In this document: positions 1-8,886 of the stretch, piece by piece
Position numbering within the stretch: the stretch's first letter is position 1
How the letters are laid out: the number at the start of each line of letters is the position of its first letter
Source: Chromatiales bacterium
GTDB taxonomy: Bacteria; Pseudomonadota; Gammaproteobacteria; Steroidobacterales; GCA-2729495
Direction of reading: 5' to 3'
Assembly: GCA_016789845.1 (NCBI GenBank)
Contig: JAEUQA010000067.1
Span: 62,001 to 126,000, forward strand
DNA: 64,000 nt
The notes under the pieces: model-generated
What the model was told of the DNA's origin: nothing
What the model saw: only the letters and a program-made list of their open reading frames with translations
Database searches by the model: none
Translations under genes and position numbers: made by a program

Positions 1-1
1 C

Positions 2-1090
2 GACGAGGTGATCCGCATCATCCGCAAGGAGGACAGGCCGAAGGACGTGCTGATGAAGCGTTTTGGCATCAGCGACGCCCAGGCGGAATCGATCCTCAAC
101 CTCCGGCTGCGGCAGCTGGCGAAGCTCGAGGAAATCGAGATCCGCACGGAGCAGAAGGAACTGGCGAAGGAGCGGGACAGCCTCCAGCAGATCCTCAAGA
201 GCGCGACACGGCTCCGGAACCTGATTCGCGACGAGCTGCTGGCCCTGGCGGAGAAGCACGGGGACGCGCGACGCACGGCCATCGTGGAGCGCGAGGCCGC
301 CCAGGCCATCGCCGAGACCGAGCTCGTGACCAGCGAGCCCGTGACGGTGGTGCTGTCGGCGAGCGGCTGGGTGCGCGCGGCCAAGGGGCACGACATCGAT
401 CCGGTCAGCCTGAGCTACAAGTCGGGTGACAGCTACCTCGGTTCCGCAGCCGGCAAGAGCAACCAGCTGGCCGTCTTCCTCGACAGCGCCGGTCGCGCCT
501 ACTGCCTGCCGGCCCACTCCCTGCCGTCCGCCCGGGGGCAGGGCGAGCCCCTCACGGGCCGGCTGAATCCGGCGCCGGGGGCCAGTTTCCGCGGCGTGCT
601 GCTGGGCGATCCCGACATGCGCTGGCTGGTGGCCAGCGATGCCGGCTACGGCTTCTTCGTCCGGCTGGGCGAACTGCACTCGCGCAACCGGGCCGGCAAG
701 GCCTGCCTGCGGGTGCCCGAGGGCGGTGATGTCCTGATCCCCATGCCGGTGACCGGACCGGACTTTCCGGGGAACTCGCTGGTCGCCGCCTTGAGCTCGG
801 AAGGGCGTCTGCTGGTGTTCCCCGCCGCCGAGCTGCCGGAACTGCCCCGGGGCAAGGGCAACAAGATCTTTGGCATTTCGTCCCGCAAGTTCAAGGCGGG
901 CGAGGAGAAGCTGTCCGCGGTTGCGGTGCTCGAGCCCGGCCAGGCGCTGTTGCTGTTCAGTAACCAGCGCACCATGACGCTGGGTCCGAAGGACCTGGCC
1001 GAGTACCGGGGAGCCCGCAGCCAGCGGGGCGGGTTGCTGCCGCGGGGCTGGCGGAAGGTCGACCGGGTCGTGGTGGCGGGCGGGGCCTAG
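2..1090 (+). CDS. parC: DNA topoisomerase IV subunit A, C-terminal part (partial)
   Basis: The reading frame is open from the window edge, so the N-terminal catalytic half with the active-site tyrosine lies outside. The first residues (ILNLRLRQLAKLE, then a charged helix ending ELAKERDSLQ) match the end of the ParC breakage-reunion core and its coiled coil. The remaining ~270 residues are the beta-pinwheel C-terminal domain that wraps DNA and sets substrate preference. ParC pairs with ParE to decatenate daughter chromosomes. The C-domain lacks a GyrA-box-like motif, which fits ParC rather than GyrA. The stop codon overlaps the convergent stop of the next gene. Confidence 0.92.
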   Translation, partial: DEVIRIIRKEDRPKDVLMKRFGISDAQAESILNLRLRQLAKLEEIEIRTEQKELAKERDSLQQILKSATRLRNLIRDELLALAEKHGDARRTAIVEREAAQAIAETELVTSEPVTVVLSASGWVRAAKGHDIDPVSLSYKSGDSYLGSAAGKSNQLAVFLDSAGRAYCLPAHSLPSARGQGEPLTGRLNPAPGASFRGVLLGDPDMRWLVASDAGYGFFVRLGELHSRNRAGKACLRVPEGGDVLIPMPVTGPDFPGNSLVAALSSEGRLLVFPAAELPELPRGKGNKIFGISSRKFKAGEEKLSAVAVLEPGQALLLFSNQRTMTLGPKDLAEYRGARSQRGGLLPRGWRKVDRVVVAGGA

Positions 1091-2940
1091 CGGGACTTCT
1101 TCCGCGCCGGCGCTTCGCGCAGCCCGGCCTCGCTGACCTGGGTCGGCTCGTCCAGTTCGTTGCCCAGGGCCTCGCGCATGGCGGACATGTCCAGTACCTG
1201 GCTGGCGGTCAGTTCTTCCTCGTAGTCCCGCTCCAGCAGCGTGAGCGCCTCGAGCAGCGTCTGGGCCTGCTGCTGGTCCCTGGTGGCCGCCGCCGCCAGC
1301 GTGCGCAGGTCCACCGTGGGCGACTGGGCGGTGGCCTCCAGGTTCGGCCGGGGCTGGTCGACCGTGTTGGCGCCCAGCAGCTCTTCCTCGCCAGTGGGGT
1401 CGCCCACCGGGAAGTCCACCTCACCATCGGAGCCGGTGGCGCGCGCTTCGTCCTCGTGATCCGGGTAGAAGGCCCGTGCCGCGACGGTCTTCTCGGCGTT
1501 CAGTCGCTTCTGGATCGTGGTATCGGTGCCGTCGAAGAGTTCCTCCAGTTCCGAGGTGATGTCCTCGCCGGGCGGTGGACTCAGCGGTCCGGCATGGCGC
1601 GCAACCTTCCGGGGCGGGGGTGCGTACTCCGGCCCGGGGTCATCGGCGAATTCCGCGGCGAGCGCGTCGTCATGGGCTGGCGTGAAGGATACCGAGAAGC
1701 CGGGCTCGGCCTCGCGCGTGACGAGCGGTGCAGGCGTGGCGGCCAACGCCGTGGTGGCCAGCAGGGACGGGTCGTCCGCCTGACCCTGGACGTCGGGGGC
1801 GCGGCGCCTCCGGGACGGCAGGCGCCCACGGAACCAGAGGAAGGCGCTGACCAGCAGGCCGAACACGATACCGGCCCCTGCCGCGACGAAGGGGTTTGGC
1901 TCGTCGGTTGCTGATGCAGCCGCTTCGTCCGGCGCCGGGTTCGGAAGCCTGGCCGGCGTCGCGCGCACCGGTTCGACGGCAATCACCGGCGGTGGCGGGG
2001 TGGCCTCCGGAAACTCAGCGAGCGCGGCGGCTTCAGCCGGTGCTGGCAGCGCGGCTTCGGCGGCGGGTGCCGCGACTGGAACCGGTGGTACCGCGTCCAG
2101 GGCCTGGGGCAGCGTCGGTGCCGGAACGTCCGTTGGCAGCGCCATCGGACCGGGCGCCGGGGCCGCTGCCGTCATCAACGGAATCGTGATCTCGCTGCCA
2201 AGCTTGATGAGGTTGGCATCGTTGCGGATGAACGCCTCCGGGTTTGCCGCCTGGATGGCGTCCGCCATGGCCTGCAGCGAGACCTGCCGGCCTGCCACGC
2301 GCGCAGCCAGGCCCGAGAGCGTGTCGCCCGTGGCGACGCGATAGCGGGAGCCCGCCTCGATCTTTCCGGCAGGCGTGCGTGCGCCGGGCCGGAGGCGGGC
2401 GGGGGCTGCCTCGGCTGCGGTCGTGAGCGGTGTCGCGCCCTGGGGCGCCGGGACCGGAACAACACCGGGTGCAGCGGCTTCCGCCGTGCTGGCTGCGACC
2501 GCCGCCGGCAGGTCGAGCATCAGCACGTACTGGCGAACCACCATCGGCGCGCCCGGGCACTGCACCTTCAGTTCCAGTTCGTACATGGGTTCGTAGAGCG
2601 CGGCGTCACTGGTCACCCGCAACTCGTAGGCACCTTCGCGGGCTGCCTGGGGGGACGCCACCCGGGCGCCGGGAACGCGGCCGAGGTCGGCACCCTGCTG
2701 GACAGGCGCGACGCACGTGCTGGCCAGGGTCTCGCCAGCACCGAGGCGCACCGGGACGGTGGCATCGAGCCGCTGGCCCAGTGCCGAACGCACGCTGATG
2801 TCGCCGAGGGTGAGGGCGTGGCCGGCCGGGGCCAGGCCGAGAAGCAGCGAACTCGTCAGGGCCGGCGCTGCCGGGACCCGCCTGATGGCCAGGCGCAGCA
2901 GGGAATTGGCGGTTCGAACTGGCTGGCGCAATCGGCGCAT
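1087..2940 (-). CDS. FimV-family LysM membrane protein (short paralogue)
   Basis: About 617 residues. A basic N-terminus and hydrophobic segment are followed by the FimV-type N-terminal domain (LTLGDISVRSALGQRLDA, then VVRQYVLMLDLP). Next come a LysM peptidoglycan-binding motif (YRVATGDTLSGLAARV), a Pro/Ala-rich linker, one membrane helix (AAGAGIVFGLLVSAFLWF) and an acidic cytoplasmic tail. FimV proteins organise the cell pole and promote type IV pilus function, including regulation through cAMP and secretin assembly. I chose the ATG at 2940 because it places the signal/anchor near the start; an in-frame ATG at 3036 would add 32 residues. A full-length FimV lies at 11143, so this is a second family member, with a C-terminal tail that does not obviously carry the FimV TPR domain. 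Confidence 0.75.
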   Translation of the reverse strand: MRRLRQPVRTANSLLRLAIRRVPAAPALTSSLLLGLAPAGHALTLGDISVRSALGQRLDATVPVRLGAGETLASTCVAPVQQGADLGRVPGARVASPQAAREGAYELRVTSDAALYEPMYELELKVQCPGAPMVVRQYVLMLDLPAAVAASTAEAAAPGVVPVPAPQGATPLTTAAEAAPARLRPGARTPAGKIEAGSRYRVATGDTLSGLAARVAGRQVSLQAMADAIQAANPEAFIRNDANLIKLGSEITIPLMTAAAPAPGPMALPTDVPAPTLPQALDAVPPVPVAAPAAEAALPAPAEAAALAEFPEATPPPPVIAVEPVRATPARLPNPAPDEAAASATDEPNPFVAAGAGIVFGLLVSAFLWFRGRLPSRRRRAPDVQGQADDPSLLATTALAATPAPLVTREAEPGFSVSFTPAHDDALAAEFADDPGPEYAPPPRKVARHAGPLSPPPGEDITSELEELFDGTDTTIQKRLNAEKTVAARAFYPDHEDEARATGSDGEVDFPVGDPTGEEELLGANTVDQPRPNLEATAQSPTVDLRTLAAAATRDQQQAQTLLEALTLLERDYEEELTASQVLDMSAMREALGNELDEPTQVSEAGLREAPARKKSR

Positions 2941-3084
2941 GAGCAGGCCCTGAAGTCGGTTTATGACAACCGCTAAGAAACCATCTGCCGGCTGCCTGGT
3001 ATACGAACCAGGTCTCGTTCCCTTATGTCGTGGCAAAGCATTGCCGGAGCGGGGCTCGCGAATGTGATTCAGCGCACGTGCGCC

Positions 3085-5175
3085 TCAGCCGGCAGCCTGC
3101 TGGCCGGGCACGGCGGCTTCGCCCAGCACGACCCCGTGGGTCTGCGTGAAATTGCCCTGCACGAAGGCGATGCCGAGCTGCCAGAGGACGGCCATCGTGC
3201 TGGCATTCTCGACCCGCTCGGCGATGGTCTTGATCTTGAGTTCGCGGGCCCGCGCTGCGATGTCCCCGACCTTCTTCTGCAGGTCCTTGTCCCGGTGCAG
3301 GCCCTGCATGAGGCTGCCGTCCACCTTGACGAACTGCATGGGGAGGTGGCCCAGCAGCTGGGTCGAGTCCCGCCCCGTTCCCAGGTGGTCGACGGCAAAC
3401 AGGAAGCCGTTCTCCCGGAGCTTCTCCGCCAGCGCCTTGCTCTGCTTGAGCTGCTGCAGGACGAGTTCCTCGCTGATCTGGAAGCACACCTGGCTCGGCT
3501 TGAGCCGGGTGCTCTGGGCGCGGGCCTTGAGCCATTCGAGCAGGGAGTCGTCCAGCACGGAATCCCGGGAGAGCCGGACGAAGACCAGGTTGGGCTGGCG
3601 TGCCACGCAGAACGAGAATGACGCGCCGATCACCCACCGGTCGATGTTCTTCATCATGTGCGCGCGTTCCGCGGCCGGGATGAAGTCCGAGGGCAGCACG
3701 GGCTCGCCCTGCTCGTCGATCAGGCGCACCCGCGTGTCGAGCACGCCCTGCACCTCCTCGTGGAGGCCCACCACGGGCTGATGCACGAGCCGCAGGCGGT
3801 TCTGCATCAGCGCCGCGCGGATCCGGGCGATCCACAGCGTGTCGGTCTGGCGGAGGCGTTCAGTCACGCTCGTGCTGTCGCTGAGCACCACGCGGTTGCC
3901 GCCCTGGTCGCGGCCCTTGCGGCAGGCCAGCTCGGCCTCGGCGAGCAGCTCCGCCGGATTCTGGTCGGACGGCCGGACCTCGCACAACCCGATCGTGCAT
4001 GACATGGAAGTGGACTGGGTCTCCACCTCGAAAACCTGGTCCGACACCGCCTTGCGGAGCTGGTTCGCCCAGGCCTGGACGTCCGTCATCGTGCCCCGTT
4101 CCAGGAGCACGGTGAACATCGTGCCGCCGAAGCGGCCGTAGAGATCACCGGGCTGCATCAGTTCGCGGAGCAGTTCCGCGAGCCGCATCAGCAGCGCTTC
4201 GGTGCCCAGCAGGCCCACGTCCGACTGGACCCGGGCAAAGTGATCCGGCCGGATGTAGGCCAGTGCGCGGATGCCGCCCTCCTGCTGACTGGCCATGCGT
4301 CCGGTCAGGCGCTCCAGGAAGTAGTGGCGCTGGTAGAAGCCCGTGGACGGATCCTTCGCCACGGCCTGCTCCAGCAGGTCCTCCGGTGCCTGCTCCGGCT
4401 GCCGGTCCCCGGGGACGATCACGCGCACGCCCGGCTCGCCATCGACGGTCACGCGCTTGAGCCGCAGCTCCAGCGGGACTTCCGATTCGTCCTTGCCGTA
4501 GGCGACGACCGGCAGTACGCCGTCCTCCTGCCACTTGTCCTTCAGGCACGCGACCAGGGCTCCCTTGAGGGTTGCCTGGTCCGCTTCGCGAAACAGGTCC
4601 ATGAAGGGCTGGCCGATCAGTTCGTCCTCGGCGGCCACCCCGAGCAGGGCCGCCCACGCGGGATTCACGGCGACGATGATGCCCTCGTGGACGTCGGCGA
4701 TCGCCTCCGAGGCGCCGGTCATCAGGCTGCGCAGTTCCTGCTTGTACTGGCGGGCGGAGCTGAGCACCCCTTCGAGGGCGACGCGCAGCCTGTGCGCATG
4801 CAGTTCCCGCCCGACGACGGCGCGCAGCCTGTCCCGGTTGGCGAGGGACACGGCGTCCCGGGCACCCTTGTCCATGGCCAGCGCGATTCCGGCCTCGTCC
4901 ACCCGGCCCTGCACGAGCAGGAGGGGCGGCGGCGGGGCGCAGAGGGCCACGGCAGCGGCTGCCGCGGCGAAGTCCACGTCGGTGTCACCTTCGAAGAACA
5001 GCACCAGTTCGGGAGGTGCGGACTTCAGCTGGTCGCCCAGCGTCGCCGGGTCGTTCACCCGGAGGCAGTGCACCGGATGGCCGCTGTCCCGGAGAATGGA
5101 ATTGATCGTCGTGGCGTGATCGTCGCCGCGGCTGATGACGATCAGCGGAATGCCAACAGAGCTGCCCAACTCCAC
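3085..5175 (-). CDS. fimX: FimX-like REC/PAS/GGDEF/EAL protein with degenerate active sites
   Basis: 696 residues, almost the length of Pseudomonas FimX, with the same order: receiver-like domain (~1-130), PAS (~150-255), GGDEF (~270-430) and EAL (~445-690). Both catalytic signatures are changed: GGDEF reads GGTMF (350-354), and the EAL position reads DTR (480-482). The later EAL landmarks are recognisable (FAVDHLGTG, VKVDGSLM, QGNFTQ). FimX proteins are enzymatically weak or inactive c-di-GMP receptors that promote type IV pilus assembly at the cell pole. This one is expected to act as a receptor or scaffold; whether it still binds c-di-GMP is uncertain because the first EAL motif is lost. 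The gene sits between a FimV-family gene and epmB, all on the minus strand. Confidence 0.85.
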   Translation of the reverse strand: MELGSSVGIPLIVISRGDDHATTINSILRDSGHPVHCLRVNDPATLGDQLKSAPPELVLFFEGDTDVDFAAAAAAVALCAPPPPLLLVQGRVDEAGIALAMDKGARDAVSLANRDRLRAVVGRELHAHRLRVALEGVLSSARQYKQELRSLMTGASEAIADVHEGIIVAVNPAWAALLGVAAEDELIGQPFMDLFREADQATLKGALVACLKDKWQEDGVLPVVAYGKDESEVPLELRLKRVTVDGEPGVRVIVPGDRQPEQAPEDLLEQAVAKDPSTGFYQRHYFLERLTGRMASQQEGGIRALAYIRPDHFARVQSDVGLLGTEALLMRLAELLRELMQPGDLYGRFGGTMFTVLLERGTMTDVQAWANQLRKAVSDQVFEVETQSTSMSCTIGLCEVRPSDQNPAELLAEAELACRKGRDQGGNRVVLSDSTSVTERLRQTDTLWIARIRAALMQNRLRLVHQPVVGLHEEVQGVLDTRVRLIDEQGEPVLPSDFIPAAERAHMMKNIDRWVIGASFSFCVARQPNLVFVRLSRDSVLDDSLLEWLKARAQSTRLKPSQVCFQISEELVLQQLKQSKALAEKLRENGFLFAVDHLGTGRDSTQLLGHLPMQFVKVDGSLMQGLHRDKDLQKKVGDIAARARELKIKTIAERVENASTMAVLWQLGIAFVQGNFTQTHGVVLGEAAVPGQQAAG

Positions 5176-5226
5176 ACCTGCCGAGTCCCTCTAACGGAGC
5201 GGGATTCTGCAGCCCGGTGGCGGCGG

Positions 5227-5271
5227 ATTATGTGACCGTCCTCCGATTATGTGGCGCCGCTGGAATTATGT
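5227..5271 (-). repeat. Three heptamers 19 bp apart upstream of fimX
   Basis: The heptamer ATTATGT (ACATAAT on the fimX strand) occurs at 5227-5233, 5246-5252 and 5265-5271, with starts exactly 19 bp apart. They occupy the gap between epmB and fimX, and the last overlaps the epmB stop codon. Their AT-richness stands out in this GC-rich sequence. They could be binding sites for a regulator or tandem -10-like elements (CATAAT); the sequence alone does not decide. Confidence 0.6.
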
Positions 5272-6300
5272 CGCGCCGAAACTTCCGAGGAGCGTCTTCG
5301 ACGGGGCTCCGGGTACTTCGCGGACCAGTCTCGGCACGAGATAGCCGGGCAACGCCTCCATCGCCGCGGCGATCAGTCGCCGCGCCTCCTCGTCGGCAAC
5401 GGCGAAGTGCGCCGCCCCGGACACGCGATCCATCTGATGCAGGTAGTAGGGCATCACGCCCGCCTCGAACAGTCCGCGCGACAGGTCGATGATTGCTTCG
5501 GGGGAATCGTTGATCCCCCTGAGCAGCACGGACTGGTTCAGCACGGGTCCCGTTGCAGCGCCGAGCGCGCGCAGCCCTGCAACGACCGGGTCAGCGAGTT
5601 CCCGGGGGTGATTCGCGTGGATGACAACGACGATGCGCGTGCGCAGGTTGCCGAGAAAACGCAGCAGGCGCGCGTCAACGCGTTCGGGTAAGACCACGGG
5701 CACGCGCGTGTGGAGGCGGATCCGCCGGACATGGGGCAGGTCGTCGAGCGCGTTCACCACCGCCTCGAGCCGGTGGTCGGCCAGCACCAGCGGATCGCCG
5801 CCGCTCAGGATGATCTCCTCCAGGGACGGGTCGCCGGCAATGGCCTCGAGCGCCGATTCCAGATGACCGGCCGCGGCGCTGTGCTCGCCGTAGGGGTAGT
5901 CGCGCCGGAAACAGTAACGGCAGTGGACGGCGCAGGCCCCGGTGGCAACCAGCAGCGCTCGGCCCGAGTACTTTTGCAGCAGGCCCGGCGTCCGCACGCT
6001 GTCCAGGTCACCGACCGGGTCGCTGACGAAACCGGGTGCCGTCAGCGCCTCGTCCGGCGCCGGCAGGACCTGGAGCAGGAGCGGGTCGCGCGGATCGCCG
6101 GGGCGCATCCGGGCCACGAAGCCGCGCGGCACCCGGAGCGGAAAGGCGGCCGCCGCGCCCGGCGCCAGGCCGCAGTCGGCCGCGGTCAGGCCGAGTGCGG
6201 CGAGCAGCTGGCCCGGTTCGCGGAAGCCGCGGGCAAGTTCGGCCTGCCAGTGTTGCGGACTGGCGGGCAGGGAATTCACCTGAGGTCTGGCGGGACGCAT
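5266..6300 (-). CDS. epmB: EF-P beta-lysylation protein, lysine 2,3-aminomutase
   Basis: 344 residues. A radical-SAM protein with the cluster motif C123-x3-C127-x2-C130 (ACAVHCRYCFRR) and a conserved LSGGDPL segment. EpmB converts (S)-alpha-lysine to (R)-beta-lysine, which EpmA attaches to EF-P. It ends soon after the PSKT motif and lacks the long C-terminal extension of catabolic lysine aminomutases, as expected for EpmB. It is divergent from efp, with only 43 bp between the two starts, and epmA lies just past efp, so substrate, amino acid supplier and ligase are clustered. Confidence 0.93.
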   Translation of the reverse strand: MRPARPQVNSLPASPQHWQAELARGFREPGQLLAALGLTAADCGLAPGAAAAFPLRVPRGFVARMRPGDPRDPLLLQVLPAPDEALTAPGFVSDPVGDLDSVRTPGLLQKYSGRALLVATGACAVHCRYCFRRDYPYGEHSAAAGHLESALEAIAGDPSLEEIILSGGDPLVLADHRLEAVVNALDDLPHVRRIRLHTRVPVVLPERVDARLLRFLGNLRTRIVVVIHANHPRELADPVVAGLRALGAATGPVLNQSVLLRGINDSPEAIIDLSRGLFEAGVMPYYLHQMDRVSGAAHFAVADEEARRLIAAAMEALPGYLVPRLVREVPGAPSKTLLGSFGAT

Positions 6301-6343
6301 GGATCAGGCTAGAATACCCGGCTGAGCAAACGAATGGGCTTCT

Positions 6344-6910
6344 ATGGCTACTTACAGCGCGAGCGATCTCCGGAGCGGCAGCAAGGTCCTGATCGACGGG
6401 GACCCCTGCACCGTCGTCGACAACGAGTTCGTCAAGCCCGGCAAGGGCCAGGCGTTCAACCGCGTCCGCATCCGCAACCTGCGCACCGGCCGTACCGTGG
6501 AGAAGACCTACCGCAACAGCGACTCCATCGAAGGCGCCGACGTCATGGACCGGCCCATGCAGTACCTCTACAACGACGGCGATCTCTGGTACTTCATGGA
6601 CCCGGAGACGTTCGAGCAGTTGCCGGCAGGCGCCACCGCCGTGGAGGAGGCCAGGCAGTGGCTCCGGGAGCAGGACACCTGCACGGTGACACTCTGGAAT
6701 GGCGTGCCGCTGACGGTCGTGCCCCCCATCTTCGTGGAACTCAAGATCGTCGAGACGGATCCTGGCGTCCGCGGCGACACCGCGACCGGGGGGTTGAAGC
6801 CTGCCCGCCTCGAGACCGGCGCCGTGGTCAAGGTGCCGCTGTTCATCAACGAGGGTGAAGTCATCAAGTGTGACACCCGCTCGAACGCCTACGTTTCGCG
6901 GGTCAAGTAA
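6344..6910 (+). CDS. efp: Translation elongation factor P
   Basis: 188 residues, the normal EF-P length. Three beta-barrel domains are expected; the modification loop reads KPGKGQAF with the lysine at position 34, the site that EpmA beta-lysylates. EF-P relieves ribosome stalling at polyproline stretches by binding between the P and E sites. The ATG start gives the canonical N-terminus (MATYSASDL). A -10-like TAGAAT lies at 6310-6315 in the short divergent gap with epmB. The protein ends with the usual SNAYVSRVK. Confidence 0.97.
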   Translation: MATYSASDLRSGSKVLIDGDPCTVVDNEFVKPGKGQAFNRVRIRNLRTGRTVEKTYRNSDSIEGADVMDRPMQYLYNDGDLWYFMDPETFEQLPAGATAVEEARQWLREQDTCTVTLWNGVPLTVVPPIFVELKIVETDPGVRGDTATGGLKPARLETGAVVKVPLFINEGEVIKCDTRSNAYVSRVK

Positions 6911-6947
6911 GCGCGGCCTGCCCGGACGCTGACCGGAATGCCGCTGC

Positions 6948-7949
6948 TCAGACGTCGAGTATCGGGAAGCTGAGCGCCGCCTCAAGGGTGGGCAGCCCCA
7001 GCAGGATCATCACGACGCGATCGAAACCGACGGCGACGCCCGAGCAGTCGGGAAGGCCGTGCCGTAGCGCCCGCAGCAGGCGCTGATCGGGCGCCACATC
7101 GGGCCGGCCGAGGCGCGCGCGGAAGGCCCGGTCGGCGGCGAAGCGCCGCTCCTGCTCCCCGGCATCCGTCAGTTCCCGGTACCCGTTCGCCACCTCGATG
7201 CCCCGGCAGAAGATCTCGAAGCGCTCCGCCACGCGCGGGTCCGCCGGGTCCAGCCGGGCCAGTGCGGCCTGGCCCGCCGGGTAGCCGGTCACGACGGCGA
7301 TGCCGGTCCCCGCCAGGTGCCGGCTGACGGCATGGCTCATCAGCAGGTCCAGCCAGAGCGACGGCTCGTCGCCCAGACTGGCGCGCAGTTCCTCGGCTGT
7401 GGCGGCCCCCAGCAGGCGACCTGCGCAGTCCTGCAGGTCATCGATCCCGGCAGCCAGTGGATCGACCTCCAGCGCCGCCTGGAAGAGCCCGGCGTAGGAC
7501 CACCGGACCGGCGGCCCGGCACCGATCGTGGGCGTTGCGCCAGCGCCTTCCGCGGCCCCTGCCAGCGTCAGCAGGAGATCGCAGGTCTCGCGCGTCATTT
7601 GCTCCAGGGTGAAGCCATGGCGATACCACTCCAGCAGGGTGAATTCGGGCTGATGGAGCCTTCCGGCCTCGCCGTCCCGGAACACCTTGCAGAGCTGCCA
7701 GATGTCCGGTGCTCCCGCCGCCAGCAGGCGCTTCATGTGGAATTCGGGCGAGGTGTGCAGGAATAGCGGCGGGCCGCTGCCGGGCCGGGCCGGGATGTTC
7801 TGGAGATGGGGGTCGGTCACGGCGTGTTCCACCAGTGCCGGAGTTTCCACCTCCAGCACGCCCCGCTGGTCGAAGAAGCGGCGCGTGGCGGCCAGCAGGT
7901 GGGCCCGGTGCCTGAGAGTGGCTGGCGAAGCGCTCGGTTGCCAGCGCAT
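6948..7949 (-). CDS. epmA: EF-P--(R)-beta-lysine ligase
   Basis: 333 residues, a truncated class II lysyl-tRNA-synthetase-like enzyme without the anticodon-binding domain (also called PoxA/GenX). Motif 2 is visible (KVFRDGEAGRLHQPEFTLLEW) and motif 3 near the end (GVAVGFDRVVMILLGL). It activates (R)-beta-lysine and transfers it to Lys34 of EF-P. The start is the ATG at 7949, which overlaps the psd stop in an ATGA arrangement, so the two genes are probably translated together. Longer open frame upstream is only a shadow of psd. Confidence 0.94.
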   Translation of the reverse strand: MRWQPSASPATLRHRAHLLAATRRFFDQRGVLEVETPALVEHAVTDPHLQNIPARPGSGPPLFLHTSPEFHMKRLLAAGAPDIWQLCKVFRDGEAGRLHQPEFTLLEWYRHGFTLEQMTRETCDLLLTLAGAAEGAGATPTIGAGPPVRWSYAGLFQAALEVDPLAAGIDDLQDCAGRLLGAATAEELRASLGDEPSLWLDLLMSHAVSRHLAGTGIAVVTGYPAGQAALARLDPADPRVAERFEIFCRGIEVANGYRELTDAGEQERRFAADRAFRARLGRPDVAPDQRLLRALRHGLPDCSGVAVGFDRVVMILLGLPTLEAALSFPILDV

Positions 7950-8815
7950 CAGCCGCGGCCCTGGCCAAGCCGGGCGCCCATCCGGATCGGCCCGCCCTGG
8001 TGCAGGCCGTCGTCCCACCGGATGAGGCCGCGTTCCGCCACCACCACCACCGTGGAGCCCAGGTTGAATTGGCCCAGCAGGCCGCCGGCAGGCAATTCCG
8101 GTCCGGGATCTGCCGGCGTGAACCGGGTCCGGACCACCGTCCCGGCTGGCGGCACCTCGCCGCTCCAGGCCAGGGAAATGCTGGCAACGTTCAGGGCCCC
8201 GACCAGGACGACCGCGAAGCGGCCTGCGTCGGTCTCGCACCACACGATGACGCGCTCGTTGGCCGCAAACAGGCCCGGCACCGTCCGCACGGTCCGGCGA
8301 TTCACGGCCCAGCGGCGCCCCGGCACATACACCGTGCCCGTCACGCGTCCGGCGAACGGCATGTGCACCCGGTGATAGTCATGGGGGGCCAGGTAGATCG
8401 TCGCCGTCGCGCCCCCACTGAAGGGCTTCGCGTCCGCCGGGTCCAGGGCCAGGAAGTCCGCGATCCGGTAGCGGAAGCGCTTGGCCTGCAGCAGTTCGTT
8501 CGCCTCGGCGTAGCCGACGTATTCGAGGATCCCGTCACTCGGGCTGACGGCCGTGCGCGGACCCGGCGCAACGGGACGGGCGCCGGCACGGAGTGGCCGG
8601 GTGAAGAACGCATTCAGGTGCTCCCAGGCATCGGGCTCCGGATGCTCCACTTCCGCGAGGTTGACCCCGTACAGGCGGACGAATGCCCGGATCAGCAGGG
8701 TGCGCACCCAGGGTGTCCGGCAGCGGGTCAGGGCATGGACCGCCCGGCCCAGCTGCCGTTCGGGCAGCAGGCGCTGGAAGAGGACGAACAGCTGGTCCAG
8801 CAGGGAAGGGAGCAT
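7949..8815 (-). CDS. psd: Phosphatidylserine decarboxylase proenzyme
   Basis: 288 residues from the ATG at 8815; an upstream ATG at 8872 would add 19. The protein makes phosphatidylethanolamine by decarboxylating phosphatidylserine at the inner membrane. The self-cleavage site LGST is present in FNLGSTVVV near the C-terminus; cleavage there creates the pyruvoyl cofactor on the small alpha chain. The substrate-site segment YLAPHDYHRVHMP is also clear. It is divergent from prmB and overlaps epmA by the ATGA junction. A psd next to an EF-P modification gene is also known in enterobacteria. Confidence 0.94.
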   Translation of the reverse strand: MLPSLLDQLFVLFQRLLPERQLGRAVHALTRCRTPWVRTLLIRAFVRLYGVNLAEVEHPEPDAWEHLNAFFTRPLRAGARPVAPGPRTAVSPSDGILEYVGYAEANELLQAKRFRYRIADFLALDPADAKPFSGGATATIYLAPHDYHRVHMPFAGRVTGTVYVPGRRWAVNRRTVRTVPGLFAANERVIVWCETDAGRFAVVLVGALNVASISLAWSGEVPPAGTVVRTRFTPADPGPELPAGGLLGQFNLGSTVVVVAERGLIRWDDGLHQGGPIRMGARLGQGRG

Positions 8816-8886
8816 CAGCGGCGGGTTCCCGGGCGCGGCGGCGACGTATTCTATACGGGGGCAGGACAGCATTCGGTGAGGGCCAG

